Part shown: piece after piece, positions 8,948 through 17,975 of the stretch
Numbering within the stretch: the first letter of the stretch is position 1
How the letters are laid out: every line of letters begins with the position of its first letter
Assembly: GCF_002843235.3 (NCBI RefSeq)
Contig: NZ_CP031123.2
Span: 992,001-1,056,000, forward strand
Length of the DNA: 64,000 nucleotides
DNA from: Providencia huaxiensis
Lineage (GTDB): Bacteria > Pseudomonadota > Gammaproteobacteria > Enterobacterales > Enterobacteriaceae
Direction: 5' to 3'
Translations under genes and position numbers: made by a program
Notes under the pieces: generated by a model
The model's input: the letters and a program-made list of their open reading frames with translations, nothing else
Told to the model about the DNA's origin: nothing
The model's database searches: none

Positions 8948-9754
8948 ATGTTCAATATTTCTGAGTTGATCAATGACTCTCCAATCGATTCCATTCTTTT
9001 ATTTGTGATCACATTTATCTTGTTAGTTATTTCCGCTTATGTCGGTAAATATATTTTCAAGCGTAAATCAGCCCACGAAGAAGCGACAGATGATGAAGCT
9101 AAAATTATTTTAGGGGCGATTTTATCTTTATTGGGTTTATTGATAGGGTTTGTTTTATCAATTTCGATTAATGGTTATAACAACCGCCAACAAACAGAAG
9201 AAAATGAAGCTATTGCTATTGGTACAGCATACCAGCGAGCACAGCTATTGAGTACAGATGATAGAAGTAAAGCCTTACAGCTTATTCAACAATATTTGGA
9301 AGCTCGGATTGAGTTTTTTAAGTCGGGTATCAGTGACGAAAATAACCAATGGCGGATGACTTCTTTGGAGAAGCAAAGCCAGTTGTGGGAAATAGCAGTA
9401 AAGGAAGCCAGCCAAACACCAAACCCGATTGTGGCTTCTGTATTAAGTGCATTTAGTGACCTTTATCTTTCTCAACAAAAGACGATGGCAAGTTGGCGAC
9501 ACCAAATTCCAAATGCCACTTGGTTTTTACTGATCTTTTTTGCTATCTGTTCAAATATCCTTATTGGCTACAATATACGCGGAACAAAAGGGAAAAATTG
9601 GTTGATACTCATATTGCCTTCATTAACCACGTTGGCTCTATTTATGATTGCTGAAATTGATGTTCCTGGTGAAGGTATGATCCACGTGACACCGGATGAT
9701 TTGATTTTATTACAGGAATTCTTATTTAGGGATGCTGCTTGGTTGGGAAAGTAG
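8948..9754 (+). CDS. DUF4239-type four-span membrane protein
   Basis: A 268-residue inner-membrane protein. Two hydrophobic segments lie near the N-terminus (about 15-37 and 56-78), a soluble helical region with many Gln and Glu lies between about 85 and 185, and two further segments are near 190-235. This resembles bestrophin-like DUF4239 proteins. The ribosome site is weak. It is monocistronic and ends at a strong hairpin shared with the convergent PTS operon. Function is unknown; channel activity would be a guess from distant resemblance. Confidence 0.65.
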   Translation: MFNISELINDSPIDSILLFVITFILLVISAYVGKYIFKRKSAHEEATDDEAKIILGAILSLLGLLIGFVLSISINGYNNRQQTEENEAIAIGTAYQRAQLLSTDDRSKALQLIQQYLEARIEFFKSGISDENNQWRMTSLEKQSQLWEIAVKEASQTPNPIVASVLSAFSDLYLSQQKTMASWRHQIPNATWFLLIFFAICSNILIGYNIRGTKGKNWLILILPSLTTLALFMIAEIDVPGEGMIHVTPDDLILLQEFLFRDAAWLGK

Positions 9755-9768
9755 GGTAGCTGTAAAAA

Positions 9769-9801
9769 AACTCCCCGCTAGCAAATTTGCCATGGGGAGT
9801 T
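9769..9801. terminator. Bidirectional terminator
   Basis: AACTCCCC and GGGGAGTT form a perfect 8-bp stem, with an A run on the left and a T-rich stretch on the right. It serves the convergent DUF4239 gene and the PTS operon. Confidence 0.85.
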
Positions 9802-9806
9802 CTGTT

Positions 9807-11063
9807 TTAGCGGACGATAATACCTAATAGAATTCCGATTGCGCCAAAGTCAGCGTCACTGAATGTAGTATTAGCAATACCAATATCCCCAAGAACAGGT
9901 AACAGGAATACGGGTAGGAAGGTAATCAATAGTCCTTGAGCGAATGCACCCAAGATAGCGCCACGACGACCGCCTGTTGCATTACCAAATACACCAGCAG
10001 CTGCACCTACGAAGAAATGGGGGACAACGCCTGGAATAATAACCGTCATATTTAATGCATATAGAACGAACATTCCCAAAACACCCGCAGCAAAACTACT
10101 TAAAAAGCCGACTAATACTGCGTTTGGTGCATATGGGAAGACCACTGGGCAGTCTAAAGCAGGTTTTGCGTTAGGGACTAATTTGTCAGAAATACCTTTA
10201 AATGCAGGGACGATTTCTGCAATAACCATACGCACACCTTGCAGGATAATGTATACGCCCGCAGCAAATGTAATAGATTGCATTAATGAGAACATGAACC
10301 AATTCTTACCACCACTGACTTCGCGAACGAAATCACCGCCTGCGAATAAGCATGTAATGATAAAAATAATGAACATGGTGAAAGAGATAGCGACAGGTGT
10401 ATCTCTCAAAAATAGTAAGCTTTTCGGGACATTCATATCTTCTGTTGAATGTTCTTTATTACCGAATTTGCTTCCAATGAACCCTGCTAGGACATAAGAA
10501 ATCGTTGAGAAATGGCCAATCGCAACATCATCTGAACCCGTCACTTTTTTCATGTAAGGGTGGGCAATGGCTGGGAAAAATACCATACAAAAGCCAACAA
10601 TCAGTGAGCCAACAGTGACTAATAGTGTACCTTCCATTCCCGCGGTGGCTAAGATAACCGCAATCATCATGGACATGAATAAAGTATGATGCCCTGTGAG
10701 GAAAATAAATTTCCAAGGCGTTAAGCGGGCAATCAAGATATTGATTAGCATCGCAAAGAACATGATCATGGCCATTTCACGACCGAAGCTTTTTTGTGCA
10801 ATAGAAACAATAGCTTCGTTATTTGGTACCACACCATTAATACCAAAAGCATGTTGGAAAATAGCTGAAAAATCACCTAGCGAGCTGACAACTAATCCAG
10901 CACCAGCACCTAAGATCACAAAACCCATGATGGTTTTGATGGTGCCTTTAATACATTCAGTTACTGGTTTTTTCTGCGCGATCAAACCAATAAGTGCGAT
11001 TAAACCCACAAGAATGGCTGGCTCAGATAAAACATCCTGCATCAGAAAACGAAAAAATGACAT
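9807..11063 (-). CDS. PTS EIIC component, ascorbate (UlaA/SgaT) class
   Basis: A 418-residue membrane permease of the ascorbate-type PTS superfamily (EIIC_sga). About eleven hydrophobic segments are visible, and family patches such as GFVILGAGAGLV, GHHTLFMSMM and GNATGGRRGAILGAF occur. It moves its sugar across the inner membrane while EIIB phosphorylates it. It is the last of three genes (EIIA, EIIB, EIIC) with 11- and 22-base gaps, and GGAGG precedes the start. No ula catabolic genes (ulaD, E, F, G) lie here, so the substrate is open and need not be ascorbate. Confidence 0.88.
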   Translation of the reverse strand: MSFFRFLMQDVLSEPAILVGLIALIGLIAQKKPVTECIKGTIKTIMGFVILGAGAGLVVSSLGDFSAIFQHAFGINGVVPNNEAIVSIAQKSFGREMAMIMFFAMLINILIARLTPWKFIFLTGHHTLFMSMMIAVILATAGMEGTLLVTVGSLIVGFCMVFFPAIAHPYMKKVTGSDDVAIGHFSTISYVLAGFIGSKFGNKEHSTEDMNVPKSLLFLRDTPVAISFTMFIIFIITCLFAGGDFVREVSGGKNWFMFSLMQSITFAAGVYIILQGVRMVIAEIVPAFKGISDKLVPNAKPALDCPVVFPYAPNAVLVGFLSSFAAGVLGMFVLYALNMTVIIPGVVPHFFVGAAAGVFGNATGGRRGAILGAFAQGLLITFLPVFLLPVLGDIGIANTTFSDADFGAIGILLGIIVR

Positions 11064-11074
11064 AGTGCCTCCGC

Positions 11075-11362
11075 TTACATTGCACCAAGTTTTTGTAAAG
11101 CAACAGTCAGGCGTTCTTTCATTGCTACTTTATCAATCATATTTTCGAGAGCAACGATTTCGCCACCAACTTGTTGTGCAACTAATTGTTCTGCAATATC
11201 GCTTGTCCCAACAAAGATGTCACTCACAGTGCCTTTTGCAGATCCTAAATCGACATGGTCAACATCAGCGTTAACTTGCAAGTCTTTCAAGATATTTTTG
11301 ATGCTCATTTCCATCATCAGACTGGTACCTAAACCATTCCCACAAACAACAGTAATTTTCAT
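11075..11362 (-). CDS. PTS EIIB component, ascorbate/galactitol class
   Basis: A 95-residue cytoplasmic EIIB. The phosphocysteine is Cys8 in the P-loop-like start MKITVVCGNGLGTSLMME, typical of UlaB/SgcB-type domains. Later residues (GTSDIAEQL, ALENMIDK) also fit. It receives phosphate from the EIIA encoded just upstream and hands it to the incoming sugar held by the EIIC downstream. AAGG precedes the ATG. Confidence 0.9.
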   Translation of the reverse strand: MKITVVCGNGLGTSLMMEMSIKNILKDLQVNADVDHVDLGSAKGTVSDIFVGTSDIAEQLVAQQVGGEIVALENMIDKVAMKERLTVALQKLGAM

Positions 11363-11384
11363 AATGTTTACCTTAATATTGAGT

Positions 11385-11831
11385 TTATTCGTATTTAGCG
11401 ATGATTTTTAGAATGTCATCGACGTTTTCTGATTGCATGATGTTATCTACATCTTCTTGATTATCAAATAGTTCAGCTAATTTTGCGATAGCACCAATAT
11501 GGCTATTGCTATCAGTTGCTGCCAATACAATTAATAATCTGATTGGGTCATTGCCTTCGGAACCAAACTCAACGCCTTGCTTAATAACGGTTAGTCCAAG
11601 AGATAGTTGGTTTACTCCGTCTTCTGGGCGTGCGTGAGGCATGGCAATACCAGGGCCTAATACATAGTAAGGGCCAATTTTTTCGTGTGATTGAATTATT
11701 GCATCAATATATCTCGGTTCGATGAATTTATTATTAATTAATGGGTTACAGGCGATTTTTATCGCTTCTTGCCAATTACTGGCACTGTCGACGACTTGAA
11801 TGACGTTAGGGGTCAGTAATGTCGTTAGCAT
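11385..11831 (-). CDS. PTS EIIA component (fructose/mannitol-type, UlaC-like)
   Basis: A 148-residue EIIA of the PTS_EIIA_2 fold. The phosphorylated histidine is in GIAMPHARPEDGV (His about residue 64), the family signature. It is the first gene of the operon with AGGAG before the ATG. It takes phosphate from HPr. The promoter region upstream holds two LacI-type operators, so expression is probably repressed by the divergent LacI-family protein. Confidence 0.9.
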   Translation of the reverse strand: MLTTLLTPNVIQVVDSASNWQEAIKIACNPLINNKFIEPRYIDAIIQSHEKIGPYYVLGPGIAMPHARPEDGVNQLSLGLTVIKQGVEFGSEGNDPIRLLIVLAATDSNSHIGAIAKLAELFDNQEDVDNIMQSENVDDILKIIAKYE

Positions 11832-11896
11832 CGGGTTGCTCCTGGTAGAGTGAAATTATTATCTTTGTAATGGTTGAATGAATAGTAGTGCTCTAT

Positions 11897-11942
11897 GGTA
11901 GCGCTATCTAGTTGAATATTTCATTTTCGTGATAGCGCTATC
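11897..11942. promoter_or_regulatory. Twin LacI-family operators between PTS operon and regulator
   Basis: GGTAGCGCTATC (11897-11908) and GATAGCGCTATC (11931-11942) are almost identical 12-bp palindromes whose centres are 34 bp apart, about three helical turns. The central CG-containing dyad is typical of LacI/GntR-type operators. They sit 66-111 bases before the EIIA start in a 359-bp divergent gap; the rest of the gap shows no gene. Confidence 0.8.
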
Positions 11943-12190
11943 ATTTTAAGAAAATATAGCGAACAAATATGAAATGAGTACACTTGTCGGCTGATTAACA
12001 AATTCAACCTGTGGTAAGTTAACCCGAGTTGGTGATTTTTACTGTTTCTTTAGATTTAAGACAATCATATTGGCTGTTTTTAATGTATTAGTTTGAAAAC
12101 ACGAGAAAAAGTAAAAGTACAGGGTAAATGGCCACCAAAGATCTGAATATCTTAGGGTTAATAATAGTTTAGGCTAAGTAAAAGTATTAC

Positions 12191-13225
12191 ATGCAAAAAA
12201 TACGAAAAAGAAAAAATACAGGGCGAGTCACATTGCAGGATGTCGCAAAATACGCAGGTGTTGGATCCATGACGGTATCTAGGGCTTTGCGCACACCTGA
12301 ATTAGTATCCGATAAGTTACGTGAAAAAATTAATGCTGCAGTTGAAGAGCTTGGTTATATACCTAATTCAGCGGCAGGTATTTTAGCTTCAGGCCAAAGC
12401 CGTACTGTTGCTGTTTTAATTCCGTCTTTGCGTGATCATGCTAGTTCAGTTTTTCTGCAATCTTTACAAGAAGCGCTGAACAAAAATAGTTATCAAGTCG
12501 TTATTGGTAGCCATGATTACCAGCAAAAAAAAGAGTCTGAGGTCTTATCAACACTATTACAGAGCAACCCCGCAGCTTTGATTGTTTTTGGGGCGATAAA
12601 CTCAGAAAGCGTTTCGAATTATTTGAAGAATTTAGATATCCCTGTGGTCAGTGTTGCGGGAGAATCTAATCATCCAGTCACGTTGAATATCAAAAGTAAT
12701 GTTGGAGACGCGGTTAATTTTTTAACCAACTATATGTTACAAAAAGGGTATAAGAAGATAGGTTATATTGGTGCTCAAATGGACAGCAAAATGCAAAGTC
12801 AGCAACTAAGTGGCTGGAACCGAGCAATGCTGGCGTATAACCAAAGTGCAGACCAAAGTATTACAACTCCGTATGTTGCAACGATGGACTTTGGTCGCCA
12901 AGCAATTAGTGAGATGCTGACCCGCCAACCTGAGCTTGAAGCGGTGATTTGTAGCCATGAAATGATCGCGCTTGGTGTCATTTTTGAGTGCCAAAGGCGT
13001 TTAATTCAGATACCTAAAATGTTAGCAATTGCCTGCGTCGAAGGCTCTTCAAATTGTGATCACATCCACCCATCACTGACTTCAGTACGGATTGATTATA
13101 GTAAAATGGCTAGAGAGACAGCGAAAAGATTACAAAAATGGCTTGCTGATGCCGATTGTGATTTCATTGAACGTAAAGAAGGGGTTGTTTTCCCCTATAA
13201 ATTTGAAGCAAGGCAAAGTGCTTAA
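12191..13225 (+). CDS. LacI-family repressor (GntR/IdnR-like)
   Basis: A 344-residue repressor. The N-terminal helix-turn-helix reads VTLQDVAKYAGVGSMTVSRA (about residues 13-32), with the hinge helix AAGILASGQSRTVAVLIP, then a periplasmic-binding-protein-like effector domain (about 68-335). The wording of the DNA-binding domain resembles GntR/IdnR of the gluconate systems. It is divergent from the PTS operon and is the natural candidate to bind the two palindromes at 11897-11942. Ligand is unknown. The ribosome site is weak, so the exact start is less certain than the family. Confidence 0.9.
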   Translation: MQKIRKRKNTGRVTLQDVAKYAGVGSMTVSRALRTPELVSDKLREKINAAVEELGYIPNSAAGILASGQSRTVAVLIPSLRDHASSVFLQSLQEALNKNSYQVVIGSHDYQQKKESEVLSTLLQSNPAALIVFGAINSESVSNYLKNLDIPVVSVAGESNHPVTLNIKSNVGDAVNFLTNYMLQKGYKKIGYIGAQMDSKMQSQQLSGWNRAMLAYNQSADQSITTPYVATMDFGRQAISEMLTRQPELEAVICSHEMIALGVIFECQRRLIQIPKMLAIACVEGSSNCDHIHPSLTSVRIDYSKMARETAKRLQKWLADADCDFIERKEGVVFPYKFEARQSA

Positions 13226-13482
13226 ATTTAATTTATCGTTATTGATCACGTTTTTTTGAATATCTTGCTTGTCCTTAGTAAATAATGGTGCATTTGCTCA
13301 CTATTTCGGGGGCTGAAAAGTGGTTTTTTTTTCTCTCGAAATAAGATTGTCGGCTTGGTCACTATATCTTTTTTATTCTCTGTTAATGTATGAAAACTGC
13401 AGGTAGATGAATTCGGTTCAGCTAGGATTTTATTGAATGCTTGCACTATTTTTGCCGTATTAGATATTAACAGGGGAAAATT

Positions 13483-14376
13483 ATGAAATTACTAAAAACA
13501 GCTATCTCCAGCGCAATTTTATTTTCTTGTGGTGCGATGGCTACGATGACGGGTTCTGAAATTCTGAAGGTACAGGATGGGGGAACACCGAATAAAGTTT
13601 ACACTTCAGACAAACCAACCATTAAAGTAGCCACTTATAACATTGGTAAAAATGAGTTGGCATCAGATGTCAGTGACCTTGATGGGCTGAATAAAGCGAT
13701 TGCAAAAATAGATGCGGATGTGATTGTTTTAACTGAAATTGATAACAAAACAGCTCGCAGTAAAAAAGTTCACCAGCTAGAAGAAATAGCTAAAGCCAAT
13801 AAGATGGATTTTGCTTTTGGTAAGGCTCTGGATTTTGATGGTGGAGAGTACGGTGTGGGAATTTTATCAAAATATAAAATCGATAAGTCTAAAGTGATTA
13901 ATTTACCCTCTGGTGATGCAGAACAACGTGTTGTATTAATATCCCAGATATCAAAACCAGGCTTTGATGCGCCAATCATTGTAATGGGTACACACCTTGA
14001 TTGGCAGAAAGATCCAACCATTCGCATTGGGCAAGTGCGCCATATTTTAGATGCGAGTATTGGGGACACGGATACGGGATTTGATAATATTGCGGCCTCA
14101 ATAAAAATATTAGCGGGAGATTTTAATTCAACAGCTAATGAACAGCCTATCCAAGAAATTCGTTATATGTGGAACCCAGTTGAGTTAAAAGGTGTTGATT
14201 ATCGTAGTTGGCCAGCGGTGAACCCAGCCATTGATATTGACCATATTTTTACATTTAAAGGCCAAGTTTGGGATGTGAAAAAAATGGAAATCCCAACGGA
14301 TAGTAAAGAGTTTCAATGGTCAAATGTTAGTGACCACCTACCTATAGTTGCTGAATTAGAGCTACAAGAGCAATAA
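13483..14376 (+). CDS. Exported endonuclease/exonuclease/phosphatase (EEP) family protein
   Basis: A 297-residue protein with a signal peptide (cleavage likely near CGAMA, residue 21). The catalytic elements of the EEP (DNase I-like) fold are in order: ATYNIGKNE, LTEIDNKT with the metal-binding Glu, GGEYGVGILSK, GTHLDWQKD, GDFNSTANE and SDHLPIV at the end. The enzyme should be a metal-dependent phosphodiesterase acting in the periplasm or outside; substrate could be nucleic acid, a phospholipid head group or an inositol phosphate. It is monocistronic, with AGGGGA before the ATG and a strong terminator after it. Confidence 0.88.
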   Translation: MKLLKTAISSAILFSCGAMATMTGSEILKVQDGGTPNKVYTSDKPTIKVATYNIGKNELASDVSDLDGLNKAIAKIDADVIVLTEIDNKTARSKKVHQLEEIAKANKMDFAFGKALDFDGGEYGVGILSKYKIDKSKVINLPSGDAEQRVVLISQISKPGFDAPIIVMGTHLDWQKDPTIRIGQVRHILDASIGDTDTGFDNIAASIKILAGDFNSTANEQPIQEIRYMWNPVELKGVDYRSWPAVNPAIDIDHIFTFKGQVWDVKKMEIPTDSKEFQWSNVSDHLPIVAELELQEQ

Positions 14377-14401
14377 ATACTTAACAGAAAAATTTTCGAT
14401 A

Positions 14402-14429
14402 AAAGGCCTCATTTAGTTTGTAGGCCTTT
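14402..14429. terminator. Bidirectional terminator
   Basis: AAAGGCCT and AGGCCTTT form a perfect 8-bp stem with a 12-base loop, between the convergent EEP gene and the small gene at 14447. Confidence 0.8.
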
Positions 14430-14446
14430 CCAACTGTAATGATAAG

Positions 14447-14734
14447 TTAATTGGCTAGTATTTTTTTCCTTTCAATATAGCGTTTTTCAGCTATGCCTAA
14501 ATAATACTCAACTGTTGAGTATATCTGCTGCCGCTGCTCAGTTAATTGTTGTGATGTATCTAATGTTGCACTCGTCTGCTGTTTAAATACGGTAAGGAAT
14601 TTTTGAATGCTATCGAAATGACCGACGATATTAGCATAGTAAAATTGATATACATAAGACTCTTGAGAGTGGCTTAGCTCTGTGTTGTTTTTGATGTTAT
14701 TAGTTGCAAGTAATAGTAATTGAATATTTGTCAT
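14447..14734 (-). CDS. Hypothetical 95-residue helical protein
   Basis: Not recognised. The protein is predicted mostly helical, rich in Gln, Thr and Ser, with no signal peptide, membrane span or Cys. The middle carries SQESYVYQFYYANIVGHFDS and the end is basic (KRYIERKK). AAGGG upstream of the ATG and a terminator beyond its end support a real gene. Its size and helical content would suit a small cytoplasmic regulator or adaptor, but nothing in the context says so. Confidence 0.55.
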   Translation of the reverse strand: MTNIQLLLLATNNIKNNTELSHSQESYVYQFYYANIVGHFDSIQKFLTVFKQQTSATLDTSQQLTEQRQQIYSTVEYYLGIAEKRYIERKKILAN

Positions 14735-15788
14735 GGTTTACCCTTTTCTTTGGAAAGCAATGCTACATGAGATGGAAAAAATATTTTGTCAAATTTAGCC
14801 GGATAATTTTATGTATTGGCTAAAAGAAGCAATTCTTTCTAGGAATATTCTGTAATTTGATTTGGTGGGATATATCAAAAATTGGGAAAAAGTAGGTATA
14901 TATAAGAGTCTAATGGTAAATTACTATATAGATATTGTTAGGAATTCTTATGTTTTTTGGGTTTGTCTATTATGATTAACTTTTTAATATCAAAAAATTA
15001 ACATTTTAGTAATTGATTTGTTTGTTATTTTGTTTTTATTAATCAATTGGTTAAAATCTATTGCGCTTAAGGGAAAGCGGCAATTTGGCTAATTCATTCT
15101 AAAAAAAATGCAAGATAACGAGACGTTAAGAATAAAGATGGAAGATAATTTAAATCAATGTGAATATTTTCATTTAATTGAATTTAAAGTATTTTTTTGT
15201 TTTTGGCTGCGAGAGTAGGCCAATGGGCACTTACTTGAAAATAACGAATAAATTATTAATTAATTCAAACTTACGCTTTTATTGAGTTAAAACACCCACT
15301 AAGTGAGTTAATTAATATTTCGACATAACTATTATTAAGTTGAATTGTTTTATTACATATTTTTTCTCATTTTTGTTAAATTATAATGAACACTTAAATC
15401 TTATTATTGTTTTCTGTTTTTGGTAAAATAATTTTTTTTAGTTAAAAAATTCAAATTGAAACAGTTAATGTTTTAAGTACTATTTATATTCATAGTTTAA
15501 TATTGACGTTTTTACTCTCTTGGTGCGTGAAGTAAAGTATAAATACGGATGGTTATATAAAACTAATTGTGTTTTTTACTCTGTTGGTGGCAGCTATCGA
15601 GGGTGATAATTAGAAAAAACAGGTCATCTAATAAGGTATTCTTATATAGATAGGGTTAGCCATTATTAAAAAAATTATTATTTACTTACAATTGACTCAA
15701 GGTAACTATTTAAGTCTATTCTTGGGGCAAAATTTTTAGGTCATTTTGGTCAACTGGTTTGTTATTGAATAAATGAGAGCTTAAGAAT
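14735..15788. other. Long AT-rich noncoding region
   Basis: About 1,050 bp with no convincing gene on either strand; the longest frames are under 30 codons without ribosome sites. The DNA is very A+T-rich with many short A or T runs, a composition that suits H-NS binding. A near-perfect direct repeat (15508-15589) is described separately. Confidence 0.6.
15508..15589 (+). repeat. Direct repeat of 17 bp
   Basis: TTTTTACTCTCTTGGTG (15509-15525) and TTTTTACTCTGTTGGTG (15573-15589) differ at one base and are 64 bp apart, about 200 bp before the gene at 15789. They may be regulator sites or chance in a low-complexity region. Confidence 0.5.
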
Positions 15789-16178
15789 ATGAATATCATA
15801 AAGTTGCTCACAATTTTATTGTTAGCTGGGAGCTCTTTTATATTAGGAGTGACATTGAACTACTCCCCTAAACCTGATCTTGTGAAAATGGCAAAGAGTA
15901 GTGTTGAAGACTATTTATCTTTCCCAGAGTCTGCTTCATTTAGAAATGTGAAATATAATTTTATTCGTCAAACTACGGATAAGGGGGAGTTAGGTTATGT
16001 CTGTGGTGAAGTGTTTCGAATTAAAAATGCAAGGTTAGAAGGGTATAAAAAATTCATTATGAAAGCGTATAGTGATAAACAAGGGAAAGTATCCTTGTCT
16101 ATTCCAATGGTTGAGGGAGATTACGATTTGATGCCAAAGGAAATGGTTGATTCGCTATGGACAAGATATTGCTTTTAA
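15789..16178 (+). CDS. Small membrane-anchored or exported protein
   Basis: A 129-residue protein with an N-terminal hydrophobic segment (about 4-23) that acts as anchor or signal. The soluble part has the pattern SVEDYLSFPESASFRNVKYN, then VCGEVFRIKN and GYKKFIM, and ends in a Cys. This order (pre-x-SAxFRxV, then VCGE, then a GY..F stretch) recurs in many small enterobacterial and phage-linked proteins of unknown function. The two cysteines could form a disulphide outside the cytoplasm. It is monocistronic and ends at a perfect hairpin. Confidence 0.75.
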   Translation: MNIIKLLTILLLAGSSFILGVTLNYSPKPDLVKMAKSSVEDYLSFPESASFRNVKYNFIRQTTDKGELGYVCGEVFRIKNARLEGYKKFIMKAYSDKQGKVSLSIPMVEGDYDLMPKEMVDSLWTRYCF

Positions 16179-16240
16179 AAGTGAGTTATAACGCCCATCT
16201 TCTTATTGAATTAACCTTGATAGGTCATACGCGTTTTAAT

Positions 16241-16267
16241 AAAGAAAGCCGGTTTACGGCTTTCTTT
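16241..16267. terminator. Bidirectional terminator
   Basis: AAAGAAAGCC and GGCTTTCTTT form a perfect 10-bp stem with a 7-base loop between the small protein gene and the convergent rbtK. Confidence 0.88.
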
Positions 16268-16302
16268 AGTCTAAATATGGCTTGAGAGTTGTATCTACGT
16301 GA

Positions 16303-17931
16303 TTAACCTTTTAACTCTCTAGCGCATTGTTGCAAATGCAAGAAAGAGGCGAATCTTGCATCATGACGAGTCTTATAAGCGTTATTTGCTTGGTAGGTTA
16401 AGTCAATCGCACTAAATTGATCCATAGCCTGTGCGACATCCTCACAGACTTTCCCTGCAACTGCTCCAAGGATTGCAGAGCCAAGCAATACAGGCTCACT
16501 GGCTTGTGTTGAAATCACTGGGACACCACACGCATCAGCAAGTAGCTGGCGGATCAACGGGTGTTGACCAGCACCGCCACTGACAACAATATTTTCAATC
16601 GCAGCACCAGAATTTGCTTGTGCTTCAATGATTTGTCGTAATCCATAGCCAATTCCACACACACCAGCAACATAGAAAGAAAGTAAATTTTCCATGCTGT
16701 TATCCATGGTTAATCCAGCAATGACGGCTCTGGCATGAGGGTCGGCAAAAGGTGCTCGGTTCCCTAAAAACTCAGGAACTACGTGTATTTTTTCAGCTAG
16801 CTCAACAGACTGTGATGGTGAAGATGCTTTTTCTAATACTAAATCCGCTAACATAACAGGCAAAGGTTTACCTTGCTCTTTTGCCGTGAGTTTTGCTTGT
16901 GCAAAAGCGGGATGCAAGGAAAGTAGCTGGTCAATTGCTGCGCCAGCCGCACTTTGGCCACCTTCATTTAGCCACATACCCGGTACCATTGCACTGAAAT
17001 AGGGCCCCCATACACCCGGTATAAATACAGGTTCTTTGGTGGTTGTCATTGTGCATGAAGAGGTACCAAATACATATGCCATATTGGCGGTTGCATCGCC
17101 ATTAACGCCAACAGTACCAATACCGCCTGCGTGAGCATCTATCATACCAGCGGCGACAGGAGTTCCTGCTAGCAAGCCCATTTGTTGGGCCGCGGCTTCA
17201 GTTAAGCCTTCACCACAAGGCGTTCCTGGTTCCACAATAAGCTGGCCAATACGTGCGAAATTCTCATCTGCTAGTTCAGATAAACCAATCTGTTGAAAGT
17301 AATCCTCATCCCAGCGTTTCTCATGGGCAAGATATGTCCACTTGCAGGTGACAGTACAGGTTGAGCGAGCTAAGGAGTTAGTCGATTTCCATGTTAAAAA
17401 ATCGGCTAAATCAAAAAATTGCCATGCGTTATCATAGGATTGACGTAAATTTTCTTTTAGCCATAAAATCTTAGGCGTTTCCATTTCAGGCGAAATCTTA
17501 CCGCCAACATAATTTAGAACAGGGTGTTTTAATTGATTAATGCGCTCAGCTTGCTCTGTCGCACGGTGGTCCATCCACACAATAATGTTGCGCTCAGGGT
17601 CATTCGATGGGCTAACAGTAATAGGCTGTTTATCTGAACCAATGACAACCAGTGAGCAGGTTGCATCAAAGCCAATACCTGCAACTTGTTGTGGTTTTAC
17701 TGTTGATGATGCTATTGCTTGCTTGACACAATAACAAACAGCTTCCCAAATTTCGTTACTTGATTGCTCTGCAAAATTGGCATTGTCACGAAATAGCGTA
17801 ATATCACGTTTGGCAGAGGCTAACATATTGCCTGACATGTCAAAGACACCTGCGCGAGCACTGCCTGTGCCAACATCGATACCAATAACGACTTTATCGT
17901 TATCTTTTATTTGTGTATGTAAATTATTCAT
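16303..17931 (-). CDS. rbtK: D-ribulokinase, FGGY family (ribitol catabolism)
   Basis: A 542-residue carbohydrate kinase of the FGGY pentulose (YDR109c/RbtK) subgroup. It phosphorylates D-ribulose with ATP to D-ribulose 5-phosphate. The N-terminal ATP-fold motif VVIGIDVGTGSARAGVFD, the sugar-binding segment NIIVWMDHRA and the C-terminal glycine-rich IVVSGGAGQHPLIRQ are clear. GGAGGG precedes the ATG. It lies 44 bases after ribitol dehydrogenase, as in the Klebsiella rbt operon; unlike there, no rbtT transporter follows, since the operon ends at a terminator. Confidence 0.9.
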   Translation of the reverse strand: MNNLHTQIKDNDKVVIGIDVGTGSARAGVFDMSGNMLASAKRDITLFRDNANFAEQSSNEIWEAVCYCVKQAIASSTVKPQQVAGIGFDATCSLVVIGSDKQPITVSPSNDPERNIIVWMDHRATEQAERINQLKHPVLNYVGGKISPEMETPKILWLKENLRQSYDNAWQFFDLADFLTWKSTNSLARSTCTVTCKWTYLAHEKRWDEDYFQQIGLSELADENFARIGQLIVEPGTPCGEGLTEAAAQQMGLLAGTPVAAGMIDAHAGGIGTVGVNGDATANMAYVFGTSSCTMTTTKEPVFIPGVWGPYFSAMVPGMWLNEGGQSAAGAAIDQLLSLHPAFAQAKLTAKEQGKPLPVMLADLVLEKASSPSQSVELAEKIHVVPEFLGNRAPFADPHARAVIAGLTMDNSMENLLSFYVAGVCGIGYGLRQIIEAQANSGAAIENIVVSGGAGQHPLIRQLLADACGVPVISTQASEPVLLGSAILGAVAGKVCEDVAQAMDQFSAIDLTYQANNAYKTRHDARFASFLHLQQCARELKG

Positions 17932-17975
17932 TTTCCCTCCAAGGTGCTAACTGCAATGAATTGCGAGATGACAAG

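Noticed and set aside
9807..11831. Ascorbate utilisation (ula) operon
   Set aside because: Only the PTS components are present; none of the ascorbate catabolic genes are here.
15151..15231. 26-codon frame in the long noncoding gap
   Set aside because: No ribosome site, low complexity and no recognisable sequence.
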